DNA from: CBDFKS01 sp965248905 | GTDB lineage: Bacteria > Chloroflexota > Dehalococcoidia > Lucifugimonadales > JAGWBF01 | Direction of reading: 5' to 3' | Length of the DNA: 64,000 nt | Assembly: GCA_965248905.1 (NCBI GenBank) | Contig: CBDFKS010000007.1 | Location: forward strand, 868,001-932,000 | Part shown: positions 17,897-26,483 of the stretch, one piece after another | Numbering within the stretch: position 1 is the first letter of the stretch | How the letters are laid out: the number at the start of each line of letters is the position of its first letter | Notes under the pieces: model-generated | What the model was told of the DNA's origin: nothing | Seen by the model: the letters and a program-made list of their open reading frames with translations, nothing else | Database searches by the model: none | Translations under genes and position numbers: made by a program

Positions 17897-19180
17897 ATGA
17901 AAAAATTCGCCCTGATTCCCATTCTGCTAATCCTCACACTTGTCATCGGCCTCGGCGGTGCCGCCTTTGCCGAGGACAGCCACAATGATGGACTCGATGA
18001 CGGAGTGGATTTAAGCAGCACGCCGACCGCCAGTTCTGTTACTACATCTGCCATCACCAACGCACTAGACATTCTTATCGTGCACGATACCCTTCCTCTC
18101 GCCTTCTTCGGATGGTATCGGGCCAATCAAATGTCAGCGACCGGATTCGACGTATTGCAAAGAACAATAGACTGGGCAGACGGAGGACTCCCTCCGGCTA
18201 ACACAGACGTCATCCACTTCACTTACAACGGCACGTTAGACCCCCTTAGCGCTTCGGCCGAGTTGGGCCCGATCGCCGTACAGGATTATCTCGTTGCCGC
18301 TGGCTATAATGTGGTCGAAGTTCACCCTCAGAGCGATGTCGAAAGCTTGCCGGCTTCACATTACAGCAGTTTCGACTTAGCCATCTATTCCTGGACCTTT
18401 CCCAGGGACGCAACGAACATCGTGACCTCAGGAATTCCGTTCATTTCCTTCTCGGCCGGAGAGACCGACGAAATGGGAATAGGCAACGGAAACACAACGA
18501 TGCACGCGTCTAAGGACTCCTTCCATGTGGTAAATAATACCCACCAGATTACACAGCCATATCCTCTGGGCACGCTGAACTTCGGGGATTTCATGTTCAC
18601 GGATGCATCAGAGGCGAGTGGCAGCGGTATTGCGCTAATCATTGACGAGTCTCTAGGTTGTCATGGGGCACAGGCCACGATAGTCGGTACTTCCGGGCCA
18701 GACCTCCTCATCGGGACTCCCGGAGTCGATGTAATCATGGGATTGGACGGCAATGACGTGATTCTCGGTTACGCAGGGGACGATATTATATGCGCTGGTA
18801 ACGGCAATGATGTTGTCGACTCAGGAGACGGTGACGACTTGGTCGACGGAGAGCCTGGCGCTGACAGGATTAGCGCCGGTCCCGGTGCCGACCACGTCAT
18901 CGGGGGTGCTGGGCACGACCTAATAGCTGCTGGTGCAGGCGATGACCTAGTAGAGGCCGGCAGCGGGAACGATAATGTTTCCGGTGGCAGTGGCCGGGAC
19001 GTAATGTTCGGCGATGCAGGGCACGACTACCTTGCCGGGGATACGGGCGAGGACATGCTACTGGGAGGTTCTGGCTCCGACGAGTTCGACTGCGGAGCAG
19101 ATATCGATATCGCGGATGGTGGCCCAGGAGCAGACGTCGTACCGGCCATCGACTGCGAGCTGGTGGCGAGCATACCGTAA
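17897..19180 (+). CDS. Secreted protein with C-terminal RTX calcium-binding repeats
   Basis: This 427-residue protein has a clear signal peptide (MKKFALIPILLILTLVIGLG, cut after AAFA near residue 25). An unrecognised domain of about 200 residues follows (about 55-250). The C-terminal 170 residues are glycine/aspartate nonapeptide repeats of hemolysin type (GLDGNDVILGYAGDD, GNGNDVVDSGDGDD, GGAGHDLIAAGAGDD), which bind Ca2+ as a parallel beta-roll. RTX proteins of Gram-negative bacteria usually leave through type I secretion; here a Sec signal is present instead, as often in Chloroflexota and Actinobacteria. GGAG precedes the ATG and a strong terminator follows. Confidence 0.82.
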   Translation: MKKFALIPILLILTLVIGLGGAAFAEDSHNDGLDDGVDLSSTPTASSVTTSAITNALDILIVHDTLPLAFFGWYRANQMSATGFDVLQRTIDWADGGLPPANTDVIHFTYNGTLDPLSASAELGPIAVQDYLVAAGYNVVEVHPQSDVESLPASHYSSFDLAIYSWTFPRDATNIVTSGIPFISFSAGETDEMGIGNGNTTMHASKDSFHVVNNTHQITQPYPLGTLNFGDFMFTDASEASGSGIALIIDESLGCHGAQATIVGTSGPDLLIGTPGVDVIMGLDGNDVILGYAGDDIICAGNGNDVVDSGDGDDLVDGEPGADRISAGPGADHVIGGAGHDLIAAGAGDDLVEAGSGNDNVSGGSGRDVMFGDAGHDYLAGDTGEDMLLGGSGSDEFDCGADIDIADGGPGADVVPAIDCELVASIP

Positions 19181-19225
19181 CGCCATAATCGATGCCGGGG
19201 ACTTGGCACTAGGTTAAACGCTAAA

Positions 19226-19250
19226 GGGGGCAGGTCGATGACCTGCCCCC
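19226..19250 (+). terminator. Intrinsic hairpin after the RTX protein gene
   Basis: A perfect stem GGGGGCAGGTC / GACCTGCCCCC with a 3-base loop lies 45 bases after the stop codon. No long T-run follows. Confidence 0.7.
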
Positions 19251-19303
19251 ACACATTTCCTGGCCTCGGGGGTTAGTTAACCCGATTGTTTAGCCGATGT
19301 TCG

Positions 19304-20260
19304 TTATTTGCGGAACTCCGGCATCACCGACTCAGCGAACAACGCCAGATCATCGTGGTCGTAGGGTGGGTGTAGCTCGAGAATCAGATGGGACATACCC
19401 AGGCCAACGTACTTGTGAATCTGGTCGATGCAGTCCTGTGGAGTGCCGGCGACTGCGGCCGTATTGCCTCTAGGGCCGTATCGTGTCAGGATTTTCTCGG
19501 CCTTCTCCTCGCCTCGGCGTCGGTCAGCGTCTATACCCAGAACGAAATACACCGACTTCTGAATCGAGTTCACGTCCCTGCCCACCGCCTCGCAGTGGCG
19601 CTCTAACACCTGTACCTTGTGGCCGAACCCCTCTGGAGTGACGCTGCAGTTCCAACCGTCGGCAAACTGGGCTATCACCCTCAATGTAAGCTTCTCCCCA
19701 GCCCCGCCGACCCACAGCGTCGGATGGGGCTTCTGGACCGGCTGGGGCCGGCAGACGGCGTCGGTCAGGGTATAGTAGCGTCCCTGAAAATCGACTTTGT
19801 CCTCAGTCCACAAGAGCTTGATGATCTGGAGCGCCTCGCCTAGCATACGAATACGCTCCGGCAGCGGCGGGAAGTGGATGCCATACATCGTGTGCTCCGG
19901 CTCGAACCAGGAGGCGCCCAGCCCCATCTCCAGACGGCCGCCCGTGGCGGTGTCCAGGGCCGCCCCCATGTTGGCGACGACGGCCGGATGCCGAAAGGTA
20001 TTGCCCAGCACCAGGGGTCCTACTCTGATTCTACGCGTCTGCATAGCCAGGGTGGACAAAGTCGTCCATTCTTCTAGATAGAGGCCCTGACGGTCCCCCG
20101 CGAGGGGCATGAAGTGGTCGGGGAGCCAAGCACAATCGTAACCCAGGTCGTCGGCGGCTTTCCATACACTTAGCAGCTCCTCGTAAGTGGTATGGAGCTG
20201 CTGCGGCGCTATTCCAAATGTCACTCCAGGGTTCAAGCTGTCACCTTCCTCATTCAACAT
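19304..20260 (-). CDS. LLM class F420/flavin-dependent oxidoreductase
   Basis: This 318-residue luciferase-like TIM-barrel protein has a family-typical N-terminal part: TFGIAPQQ, GYDCAWLPDHFMPL, TLSTLAMQTRRIRVGPLVLGNTFRHPAVVANM and GGRLEMGLGASWFEPEH. The C-terminal end includes LWVGGAGEKLTLRVIAQFADGWN. This set resembles F420-dependent enzymes more than FMN alkanal monooxygenases, but the cofactor is an inference. It ends 10 bases before the start side of the cyclase gene at 20271-21194, transcribed in the same direction, so the two are likely one operon. Confidence 0.87.
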   Translation of the reverse strand: MLNEEGDSLNPGVTFGIAPQQLHTTYEELLSVWKAADDLGYDCAWLPDHFMPLAGDRQGLYLEEWTTLSTLAMQTRRIRVGPLVLGNTFRHPAVVANMGAALDTATGGRLEMGLGASWFEPEHTMYGIHFPPLPERIRMLGEALQIIKLLWTEDKVDFQGRYYTLTDAVCRPQPVQKPHPTLWVGGAGEKLTLRVIAQFADGWNCSVTPEGFGHKVQVLERHCEAVGRDVNSIQKSVYFVLGIDADRRRGEEKAEKILTRYGPRGNTAAVAGTPQDCIDQIHKYVGLGMSHLILELHPPYDHDDLALFAESVMPEFRK

Positions 20261-20270
20261 TTCTTTTGAA

Positions 20271-21194
20271 CTAAAACATAGCTATGGGGTTCACCGGAGA
20301 GCCGGTGCCTCCCTTGACCTTGAGGGGGCTGACCATCAGCAGAAACTCGTAGCGCCCTTCCTCACTGCACGCTTCGGCCAGGGGCTGGAGAAGGGCATTG
20401 TCCAGGAGAGCCAGTCCATAGGCGAAGACAGACATGTGCACACTGAAGGGATACAGCCCCTCGTAGTCAGAGGGTGTGTGGTCATGCATATCCCAGGCCA
20501 ACAGCGATACGTCGTGGTCTCTAATGAAAGGGAGGCACGAAGCGTGAAGGCCTTCTTTGTGACGCTCAGGCAGGCCGTAGGGTGTGTCGGCATGATGTTC
20601 CTGCCACTTTTCTCGCCCGCAGTATACCGCTACGGCATCCCCCGGCTCAATTGTAACGCCCTGTGCCTTAGCCGCCTCCACTAATTCCCAGCCATGCACC
20701 GGGCGGTCGTGGGTGACGAAGGATTGGCCTCGATACTTGGGCACGTCCAGAAGAACCCCCCGGGTCACGATGCCATCGCTCCAGGCTTCTATTCCTCCGA
20801 ACTTGGCGCCCATTGAGGAGACCTCTTTCTCAGGGTCGCGGCCATTGTACATGCCCTGGTCATCCCACACATGGCACAAGGCGTCGATGTGGGTGAACGC
20901 GTAGCCGTGGTATACCGAGCCGTAATAGTCCTCGGCGTTGCCGCCTACCGAAAAGGGCACGGACCTGACCCAAAGCTGGGCCGGAATTGGGTTCCCAGGC
21001 CCTATTTTGGTTGGGAAATCCCGGCTCAAGGACACAGTGCGGCCGCTACGCACCAGCCCGGCGGCAGCGACACGCTTCTGCGCGGTAATAAGGTTTACCG
21101 TCCCTATTTGATCGTCTTTCCCCCAGCGGCCCCAGTTGGACCGTTCCCGAATATAAGATACGACTTCCGCCTTGGAAGGTATAGGTCTCTCCAT
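20271..21194 (-). CDS. Cyclase family protein (kynurenine-formamidase-like metal hydrolase)
   Basis: This 307-residue protein is of the PF04199 cyclase type. The metal motif H-x-D-x3-H is present as H102-D104-H108 in FTHIDALCHVW. Other family landmarks are GVLLDVPKYRG, EPGDAVAVYCG and the C-terminal FLLMVSPLKVKGGTGSPVNPIA. Members hydrolyse amide or lactone bonds (N-formylkynurenine, cyclic imides and related compounds). It lies upstream of an LLM oxidoreductase on the same strand; together they could oxidise and open a ring compound. The substrate is not known. Confidence 0.88.
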   Translation of the reverse strand: MERPIPSKAEVVSYIRERSNWGRWGKDDQIGTVNLITAQKRVAAAGLVRSGRTVSLSRDFPTKIGPGNPIPAQLWVRSVPFSVGGNAEDYYGSVYHGYAFTHIDALCHVWDDQGMYNGRDPEKEVSSMGAKFGGIEAWSDGIVTRGVLLDVPKYRGQSFVTHDRPVHGWELVEAAKAQGVTIEPGDAVAVYCGREKWQEHHADTPYGLPERHKEGLHASCLPFIRDHDVSLLAWDMHDHTPSDYEGLYPFSVHMSVFAYGLALLDNALLQPLAEACSEEGRYEFLLMVSPLKVKGGTGSPVNPIAMF

Positions 21195-21360
21195 AACGTC
21201 GCCCCCTCTGCACGTGCCCTAGCTTGGCCCGGCACTGATAGGCAGAGTATATGGAGGGCCGGTGGGAGTGTCAATCTGGCATACTGCTCCGCTATACTGG
21301 TGAGGAACTAATCGGCACAATTTTCCGTCTGAATAAATATCAACACAACGGAGGCACTCT

Positions 21361-21948
21361 ATGCACCGATCATTCATTCTCGCCGGGTTAGTCGCTATCG
21401 CCCTGTTCGCCGTAGCTGCTTGCGGAGGGTCCTCCACTCCGACCGCTTCAGCTACGCCAACTGCGACCCCCGGCGCGATAGTCGCACCGGCGGGCGACAT
21501 CAGTTCTTTACTCTTTCCAGATGAAGTTGCCGTACTTGCCGGCGGGGTAAGACTGACTACCGAATACCGGGATCAGAAGTCAGCCGCAGCAGCGATCGAC
21601 CCTGTTCAAGTCGAGCACATGGACTCCTTCTCTTCGCTATCATTCACCACGGAGGACGACTCTCGGAGCCTGGTGTTGACAACCATAGACTTCGACTCAG
21701 AGGCGGCGGCGATTGATCGTTTAGGGCTGTTGACTGCCGAGCCGTCCGGCATGCAAGACACGCCCGTCACCATCGGCGACGTTTCGGCCTACCTGGAACT
21801 GAACGATGCGGGCATTGGGAGCATGGTGGTATTCAAGAAGGGAGAGTGGGCAGTCGTGCTGCACACCGCCCAAGCTGATGGCGTTACCCCCTTGGTGGAC
21901 ATCGAGGGTGTCCAGGCTCTCGCGCGGACTGTTGCCAGCAGGCTCTAA
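21361..21948 (+). CDS. Lipoprotein of unknown function
   Basis: This 195-residue protein has a lipoprotein signal peptide (MHRSFILAGLVAIALFAVAAC, lipobox AVAAC with lipid Cys at residue 21). A Thr/Ala/Pro-rich linker follows, then a small globular domain of about 145 residues starting near DISSLLFPDEVAVLAGG. The domain contains LVLTTIDFDSEAAAIDRLGLL and MVVFKKGEWAVVLHTA, an alternating beta-alpha pattern. I do not recognise the family. The ATG follows GGAGG. It is probably anchored on the outer face of the membrane. Confidence 0.75.
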   Translation: MHRSFILAGLVAIALFAVAACGGSSTPTASATPTATPGAIVAPAGDISSLLFPDEVAVLAGGVRLTTEYRDQKSAAAAIDPVQVEHMDSFSSLSFTTEDDSRSLVLTTIDFDSEAAAIDRLGLLTAEPSGMQDTPVTIGDVSAYLELNDAGIGSMVVFKKGEWAVVLHTAQADGVTPLVDIEGVQALARTVASRL

Positions 21949-22124
21949 TCCAACTTAATATCGGGACAAGGTGCCAAGTTCTCCCACATATTCCATCACA
22001 AAAACGGAATCGGGAAGTGATAGCGGAAGATTTTGACTGGCCTGTACGGCAGCCGGAGCTTGGAAATCTAACCACTTAGCCTGTATAGTCTAAGTAGCTA
22101 GAGTGCTAGCTTTGGAGCGTTGGC

Positions 22125-22931
22125 ATGAAGAAGTGTCCCAGCTGCCAGGCGGAGAACGAGGACAAGGCCCAGGCTTGCTTCCTCTGCGGCCAAAGGCTTA
22201 AAAAGCGCGGCTTGTTGGGGCGAATTCTGGGCGGCTCCGGAGGAAACCAGTCAGAATATAGGCTCCCCGACCCTCAACACTACCCTGAAGCCGAGTACCC
22301 CAGTAGAGATATGCCATCAGAAGAGCCAGATCGGCCAGAACCGGCTATTGCAAGTCCCGAGCAGGCAGCGCCTTCCGGCCCTGAGACCGCCGAAGAGTTC
22401 AAGGAGCGGGGAAAAGAGTACATCAACCAAGGCCAGTACCGGCTTGCCATGGAAGCCAATACTCAGGCCATTAACCTCAATCCTGCATACACCGACGCCT
22501 ACTACAACCGTGGACTTGCCTATATTCACCTGGGCAAATATCATCAGGCGATCAAGGACTTCGACGAGGCTATCAGCTTAAACAGCCAGGACCCCGACTC
22601 CTATTACAACCGCGCCCACGCCCTTATGATGCTGCACCAGCTCGAGCGGGCCATCGCGGATTACACCCAGTCCATATATCTGAACCCCAACAACCCGGAG
22701 CAACACATAGGCCGTGGCGCCGCTTACTTCGAGCAGGGAGCTTACCAGAATTCCATTGATGACTTTGACCAGGCCATCAGCATGGGGGACCATCCCAACG
22801 CTTACGCCAACAGGGCGGTCAGCTACATTCGTCTGGGAAAACGTGCCGAGGCCGAGGCAGACATCAAGCGCGCCCAAGAGTTGGGCTACGAGCCACAGAA
22901 GGCGATCGAAGAGCTCCAGGCCCACCGATAA
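22125..22931 (+). CDS. Zinc-ribbon and TPR-repeat protein
   Basis: This 268-residue protein starts with a zinc ribbon (CPSCQAENEDKAQACFLCG, two CxxC pairs). A charged, proline-rich linker follows (about 40-85), then four or five tetratricopeptide repeats (about 88-260). Typical TPR pieces are YTDAYYNRGLAYIHLGKYHQ, DSYYNRAHALMMLHQLERA and NAYANRAVSYIRLGKRAEAE. TPRs mediate protein-protein contacts, so this is probably an adaptor or scaffold. No membrane segment is seen, so it is likely cytoplasmic. A hairpin terminator follows. Confidence 0.85.
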   Translation: MKKCPSCQAENEDKAQACFLCGQRLKKRGLLGRILGGSGGNQSEYRLPDPQHYPEAEYPSRDMPSEEPDRPEPAIASPEQAAPSGPETAEEFKERGKEYINQGQYRLAMEANTQAINLNPAYTDAYYNRGLAYIHLGKYHQAIKDFDEAISLNSQDPDSYYNRAHALMMLHQLERAIADYTQSIYLNPNNPEQHIGRGAAYFEQGAYQNSIDDFDQAISMGDHPNAYANRAVSYIRLGKRAEAEADIKRAQELGYEPQKAIEELQAHR

Positions 22932-22975
22932 ATACACTAGACGTCGTCATCTACGTGTATAGCCGACGTAAAGGG

Positions 22976-23007
22976 AAAGGACCGACCATCTAAACGGCCG
23001 GTCCTTT
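22976..23007 (+). terminator. Intrinsic terminator after the TPR gene
   Basis: The stem AAAGGACCG / CGGTCCTTT closes over a 14-base middle and ends in a short T-run. It lies between convergent genes and may work both ways. Confidence 0.75.
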
Positions 23008-23056
23008 ATTGCCGATGACCTAGGGTTCCCACGGCTCACTGTTTCAGCTATTGGGC

Positions 23057-23938
23057 CTAATCCGAGTCGCTGTCTTCACTGCTATCGCTGTCGCTATCCC
23101 CGTCACTGCTTCCATCACTGTCGTCATCATCATTGCCGAAGGCATTAGCGAACGCATCAGCAACGACGGTGTGGCCTGCGTCGTTGGGGTGGATGTCACC
23201 CAAGGCGATGTGGGTCAGGACAACCGCCTGGCCGTCGAATAGGGGATGCACGTTTACAACTGTGGCGCCAAAGGAACCTCCTATGCAGGCAATGAGGTCG
23301 TTCAAGCCAGTCTTGCTTGGGTCACCCATGGCCGTGCAGTCTATCGTCATGTCACCACCCAATAGCGCAGCTTCTATTGGCGCATCGAAGGGACTGCCGG
23401 TGCCGCTGAAGGCGTTGTAATAGGTCATCACCATGACGCCTTCGTCACCGCCGAGGGCCTCCGTGAGCGCTCCCATAATGGCTGTATAGTTGCCGGCAAA
23501 AGCTGTGAGAACATTCCCTACCGCAAGCTGGCAGGCGGGACTATTAGGATTCGGGTTGCACGGCTCTCCGGGCTTGAGCAGGCCGAGAAGGTCGTTACCG
23601 CCGATATTCAGGGTCACCACTTCGACGTCCGAGTCATCTATGGCGGCAACGGCTGCCGCAAGCTGTCCATCGCTGATAAAACTGCCGCTGGTCTCGCCAT
23701 TTACAGCCAGGTTAATAAGCGCCATGTCCGATTCTTCTCCCTGGAGGAACTGGTGGAACTGGGGCACATAGGCGCCTGTTTCCGGATCTGTGGCGCCCAC
23801 CCCCTTTGCCACAGAATCTCCGAGGGCCAGGTAGGCGTCGTCCGAAGAGTTTGCCCACACAGAGGTTAACACCACAGCCAATGCTGCACTCATTGCTAGG
23901 AACACACCAATGGCTATCGATACCGTTTTGCGTTTCAT
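23057..23938 (-). CDS. Secreted SGNH/GDSL-type esterase or lipase
   Basis: This 293-residue protein has an N-terminal signal segment (about residues 7-30). Block I is YLALGDSVAKGVG with nucleophile Ser42. Block III is NIGGNDLLGL. The Asp/His pair is in GDIHPNDAGHTVVADAFANAF. The protein acts outside the cytoplasmic membrane on ester bonds; the substrate cannot be told. The last 25 residues are almost only Asp, Ser, Gly and Glu, an acidic tail like those of calcium-binding or marine secreted proteins. AGGAG precedes the ATG. Confidence 0.87.
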   Translation of the reverse strand: MKRKTVSIAIGVFLAMSAALAVVLTSVWANSSDDAYLALGDSVAKGVGATDPETGAYVPQFHQFLQGEESDMALINLAVNGETSGSFISDGQLAAAVAAIDDSDVEVVTLNIGGNDLLGLLKPGEPCNPNPNSPACQLAVGNVLTAFAGNYTAIMGALTEALGGDEGVMVMTYYNAFSGTGSPFDAPIEAALLGGDMTIDCTAMGDPSKTGLNDLIACIGGSFGATVVNVHPLFDGQAVVLTHIALGDIHPNDAGHTVVADAFANAFGNDDDDSDGSSDGDSDSDSSEDSDSD

Positions 23939-24373
23939 TATATGACTCCTTATCTGCTAGGTATAATCATAATCCACGAGAACGGGAATTGATACTAACC
24001 GCAACCACATCCAGTCGTTAGAGCCGAGTTCCTCAGAACAGATCGTCGCACATGGCAGACCTCCTTTCCAGACGATGGTGTCATGATCTCGAATCTCGTA
24101 TCTCTTGTCTCAAGCATATCTAAAATAGGCTTCGCCAACAGTTACAAATGAACTAAATGAACAGGTACAGACCTACTAACATGAGAAAGCTCGAATATAC
24201 TTTGCTCATTTAGTACATGTACTATGGGTCATTAGTACGTTTGTACCTGGCGCACCTGTGGGGCGCAGAATAGCCTTAAGCGAAGGCTAGCTTGTTGATA
24301 CCGAAAGGTTGACCTTTTAAAGGGAATCCACTACTTTAGCGATGTCCCTTACCCCTTTGATCGGACGCTAATC
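23939..24373. promoter_or_regulatory. Divergent regulatory region with a perfect palindrome
   Basis: This 435-bp gap separates the divergent esterase and histidine kinase genes. It is AT-richer than its surroundings. It holds a perfect 14-bp palindrome TAGTACATGTACTA at 24211-24224, followed by a partial copy TAGTACGTTTGTAC from 24233. The spacing suggests a dimeric regulator's operator. No gene is seen. Confidence 0.5.
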
Positions 24374-25624
24374 ATGCAGAACCAAACGGTCCCGTCCTTC
24401 ACCATCTTCGACGACTACCGTCCCATAGTGAGCGTGGCGGTAGTAGTACGATGGGTGTTGCTCTTGGCCTGGTTGGCCATGATTCATTACCGGCTTGATG
24501 ACCGGGGCTCAAGCTGGGTGGCTCTCAACATCATGGCCATAGGTCTGGCCGCATTGAATGCCTATATGACCATCCAGATTTTGCGGCGCCAGCCAATAAC
24601 CTGGCGCCATGGCCTGGCCTTGAGCATTGGAGACCTGTCCATAATCACGGTCGGCCTGTTTATACGAGGCGGGTTCCAGAATGACTTTTTCGTTTTCTAC
24701 TACCCCGCAATGCTGGGCATTTCACTCATGTTTCCCAGGCGGGTAAGCTTCGGCATGCTGGCGATAATCATGGCCTTGTATGTCATAATGGCCCTGACTA
24801 TATCTCCAACCCTGAACACGGAAAGGGCCCAGGAAAAGCTGCTATTCGTCAGGCTTATCGTAATGGCCGGAATCGTGGTGGCTGGGACACTGATCACAAG
24901 CTGGGAGCGCACGCGGCGAAGAGAGGCGGTTGCCGCGGAGCGCGAGAGGGCCGATGAGAACCTGGAGCTACAGCGCAAGGCCCAACTGGCGGAGTTGGCC
25001 GCTGTAGAGGAGCGCAGTCGTATCGCCCGGGAGATCCACGACGGTATCGCCCAGTCCATCTACATGCTGAGCCTCAACCTGGAGACCTGCGCCGACATGG
25101 CCGAACCGCAGAGTAAGCCCGTCGAAGATAATCAACACCAGAAATTGAGGGAGCGGCTGGGGAATCTAGTGGAACTGTCCAAGGAGACCTTACTGGAGGT
25201 GCGCCACTACATCTTCGACCTCAAACCCTATCTCGCCGGTGAGAAGGGTATGGTCAGCATGGTGGAGAACCAGGTGCGGGAGTTCAACAACGTGGCAAGA
25301 GTGCCCACAAATCTTGAAACCAAAGGCGAGGAGCGTTCTGTGCCGGTGTCCGTGGCCACCTGCTTGTACCGTGTGACTCAGGAGGCTCTAGCCAACGCCT
25401 TCAAGCATGCCGGCGCCTCTCACGTTAACGTCTCCCTTGAGTTCGCCCATGACATGGTTGAGCTGACAGTCCAGGATGACGGCCGGGGATTCGATGTTAC
25501 AACGCCCAATTCAGGCCATGGACTCCACAACATACCCCAGCGAGCTGAGGAGCTGGGTGGCACCTTTGATCTGAACAGCGCTCCCGGCGGTGGAACCAAG
25601 GTTGTAATCCGGCTGCCATGCTGA
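24374..25624 (+). CDS. Membrane sensor histidine kinase, NarL/DesK type
   Basis: This 416-residue kinase has about six membrane segments in residues 20-185. A short coiled coil (about 186-215) and the HisKA_3 box ERSRIAREIHDGIAQSIY follow, with phospho-acceptor His222. The ATP-binding domain has the N box TQEALANAFKHAGASHV, the G1 box VQDDGRGFD and GHGLHNIPQRAEELGG. The lack of a large extracytoplasmic loop suggests that the membrane part itself senses a signal. The cognate regulator gene starts about 30 bases downstream. The archaellin cluster lies just beyond and is a plausible target, but this is inference. Confidence 0.9.
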   Translation: MQNQTVPSFTIFDDYRPIVSVAVVVRWVLLLAWLAMIHYRLDDRGSSWVALNIMAIGLAALNAYMTIQILRRQPITWRHGLALSIGDLSIITVGLFIRGGFQNDFFVFYYPAMLGISLMFPRRVSFGMLAIIMALYVIMALTISPTLNTERAQEKLLFVRLIVMAGIVVAGTLITSWERTRRREAVAAERERADENLELQRKAQLAELAAVEERSRIAREIHDGIAQSIYMLSLNLETCADMAEPQSKPVEDNQHQKLRERLGNLVELSKETLLEVRHYIFDLKPYLAGEKGMVSMVENQVREFNNVARVPTNLETKGEERSVPVSVATCLYRVTQEALANAFKHAGASHVNVSLEFAHDMVELTVQDDGRGFDVTTPNSGHGLHNIPQRAEELGGTFDLNSAPGGGTKVVIRLPC

Positions 25625-25653
25625 GGTGACGGATGGAGGAAAGGGGTGACACG

Positions 25654-26310
25654 ATGGCAAAGATCCGTGTGATGGTGGTGGACGATCATGAGGTTGTGCG
25701 CAGCGGCCTGAAGGCCACTCTGGAACCTGAACAGGACTTAACAGTGGTAGGGGAGGCTGGCTCGGCCACCGAGGCTGTTGAGAAGGTTGCTCGATTAGCC
25801 CCAGACGTGGTGCTCATGGATGTCCGCATGGGAGAGGTAAGCGGCATCGAGGCCTGCCGGCTGATCAAGAACGCCCATCCCCGGGTCAGCGTGCTCATGT
25901 TCACCTCCTTCAGCGAGGAAGATGCTGTGATGTCCTCCATAATGGCAGGCGCTTCAGGATACCTGCTGAAGAACATGGGACGTGCCGACCTGCTCAAGGC
26001 GATACGCGCCGCGTCCGCGGGACAGAGCCTTCTAGACCCTTCAGTTACAAAGAAAGTGATGGAGCGGTTGGCACGACTCGCTTCCAAAGAGGAGGAGCGA
26101 GCCGTACAGGTTATCTCCGATCGAGAGAAGGAGGTGCTGGTGGCCCAGGGCCGCACCAACAAGGAGATCGCCGAGGAACTGATAATTAGCGAGAACACCG
26201 CACGTAACCATGTGAGCCGAATTCTCGAAAAGCTGGACCTATCCCGCCGAAGCGAAGCCGCCACTTTTGCTGCTCAGCATGGACTGCTGAACCAGGAGAC
26301 CAACGACTGA
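25654..26310 (+). CDS. NarL/LuxR-family response regulator
   Basis: This 218-residue regulator has an N-terminal receiver domain (about 4-120) with phospho-acceptor Asp56 in VVLMDVRM. A linker and a C-terminal LuxR-type helix-turn-helix follow (SDREKEVLVAQGRTNKEIAE and ISENTARNHVSRILEKLDL). It is phosphorylated by the kinase encoded immediately upstream. ATG 25654 follows GGAGGAAAGGGG at good spacing; the in-frame ATG at 25633 lies before that site. The gene points toward the archaellin genes and ends about 170 bases from the last of them. Confidence 0.9.
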   Translation: MAKIRVMVVDDHEVVRSGLKATLEPEQDLTVVGEAGSATEAVEKVARLAPDVVLMDVRMGEVSGIEACRLIKNAHPRVSVLMFTSFSEEDAVMSSIMAGASGYLLKNMGRADLLKAIRAASAGQSLLDPSVTKKVMERLARLASKEEERAVQVISDREKEVLVAQGRTNKEIAEELIISENTARNHVSRILEKLDLSRRSEAATFAAQHGLLNQETND

Positions 26311-26385
26311 CCAGGGCCTCTATCGAAACGCAGTTTATATCAAAGTTCAACAGATCTTGGCCCCTCTCTCCAGAACAGAAATGGC

Positions 26386-26440
26386 GGGCCCGCTTTGGTT
26401 CGAACCCCTCGTGGCAGAGGGTCCTCACCAAAACGGGCCC
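26386..26440. terminator. Long bipartite hairpin between the regulator gene and archaellin A1
   Basis: GGGCCCG plus TTTGGT pair with ACCAAA plus CGGGCCC, enclosing an inner stem CCCTC / GAGGG. It sits between convergent genes, so it may end both transcripts. A structure of the same layout lies after the other A-type archaellin gene. Confidence 0.65.
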
Positions 26441-26483
26441 ATGATGAGGGGTGACTACACCCCTCAGTTGGATCAGGGTACGA

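Noticed and set aside
26395..26415. GGTTCGAACCC resembling a tRNA T-arm
   Set aside because: No acceptor, D or anticodon arms can be drawn around it; it is part of a long hairpin between convergent genes.
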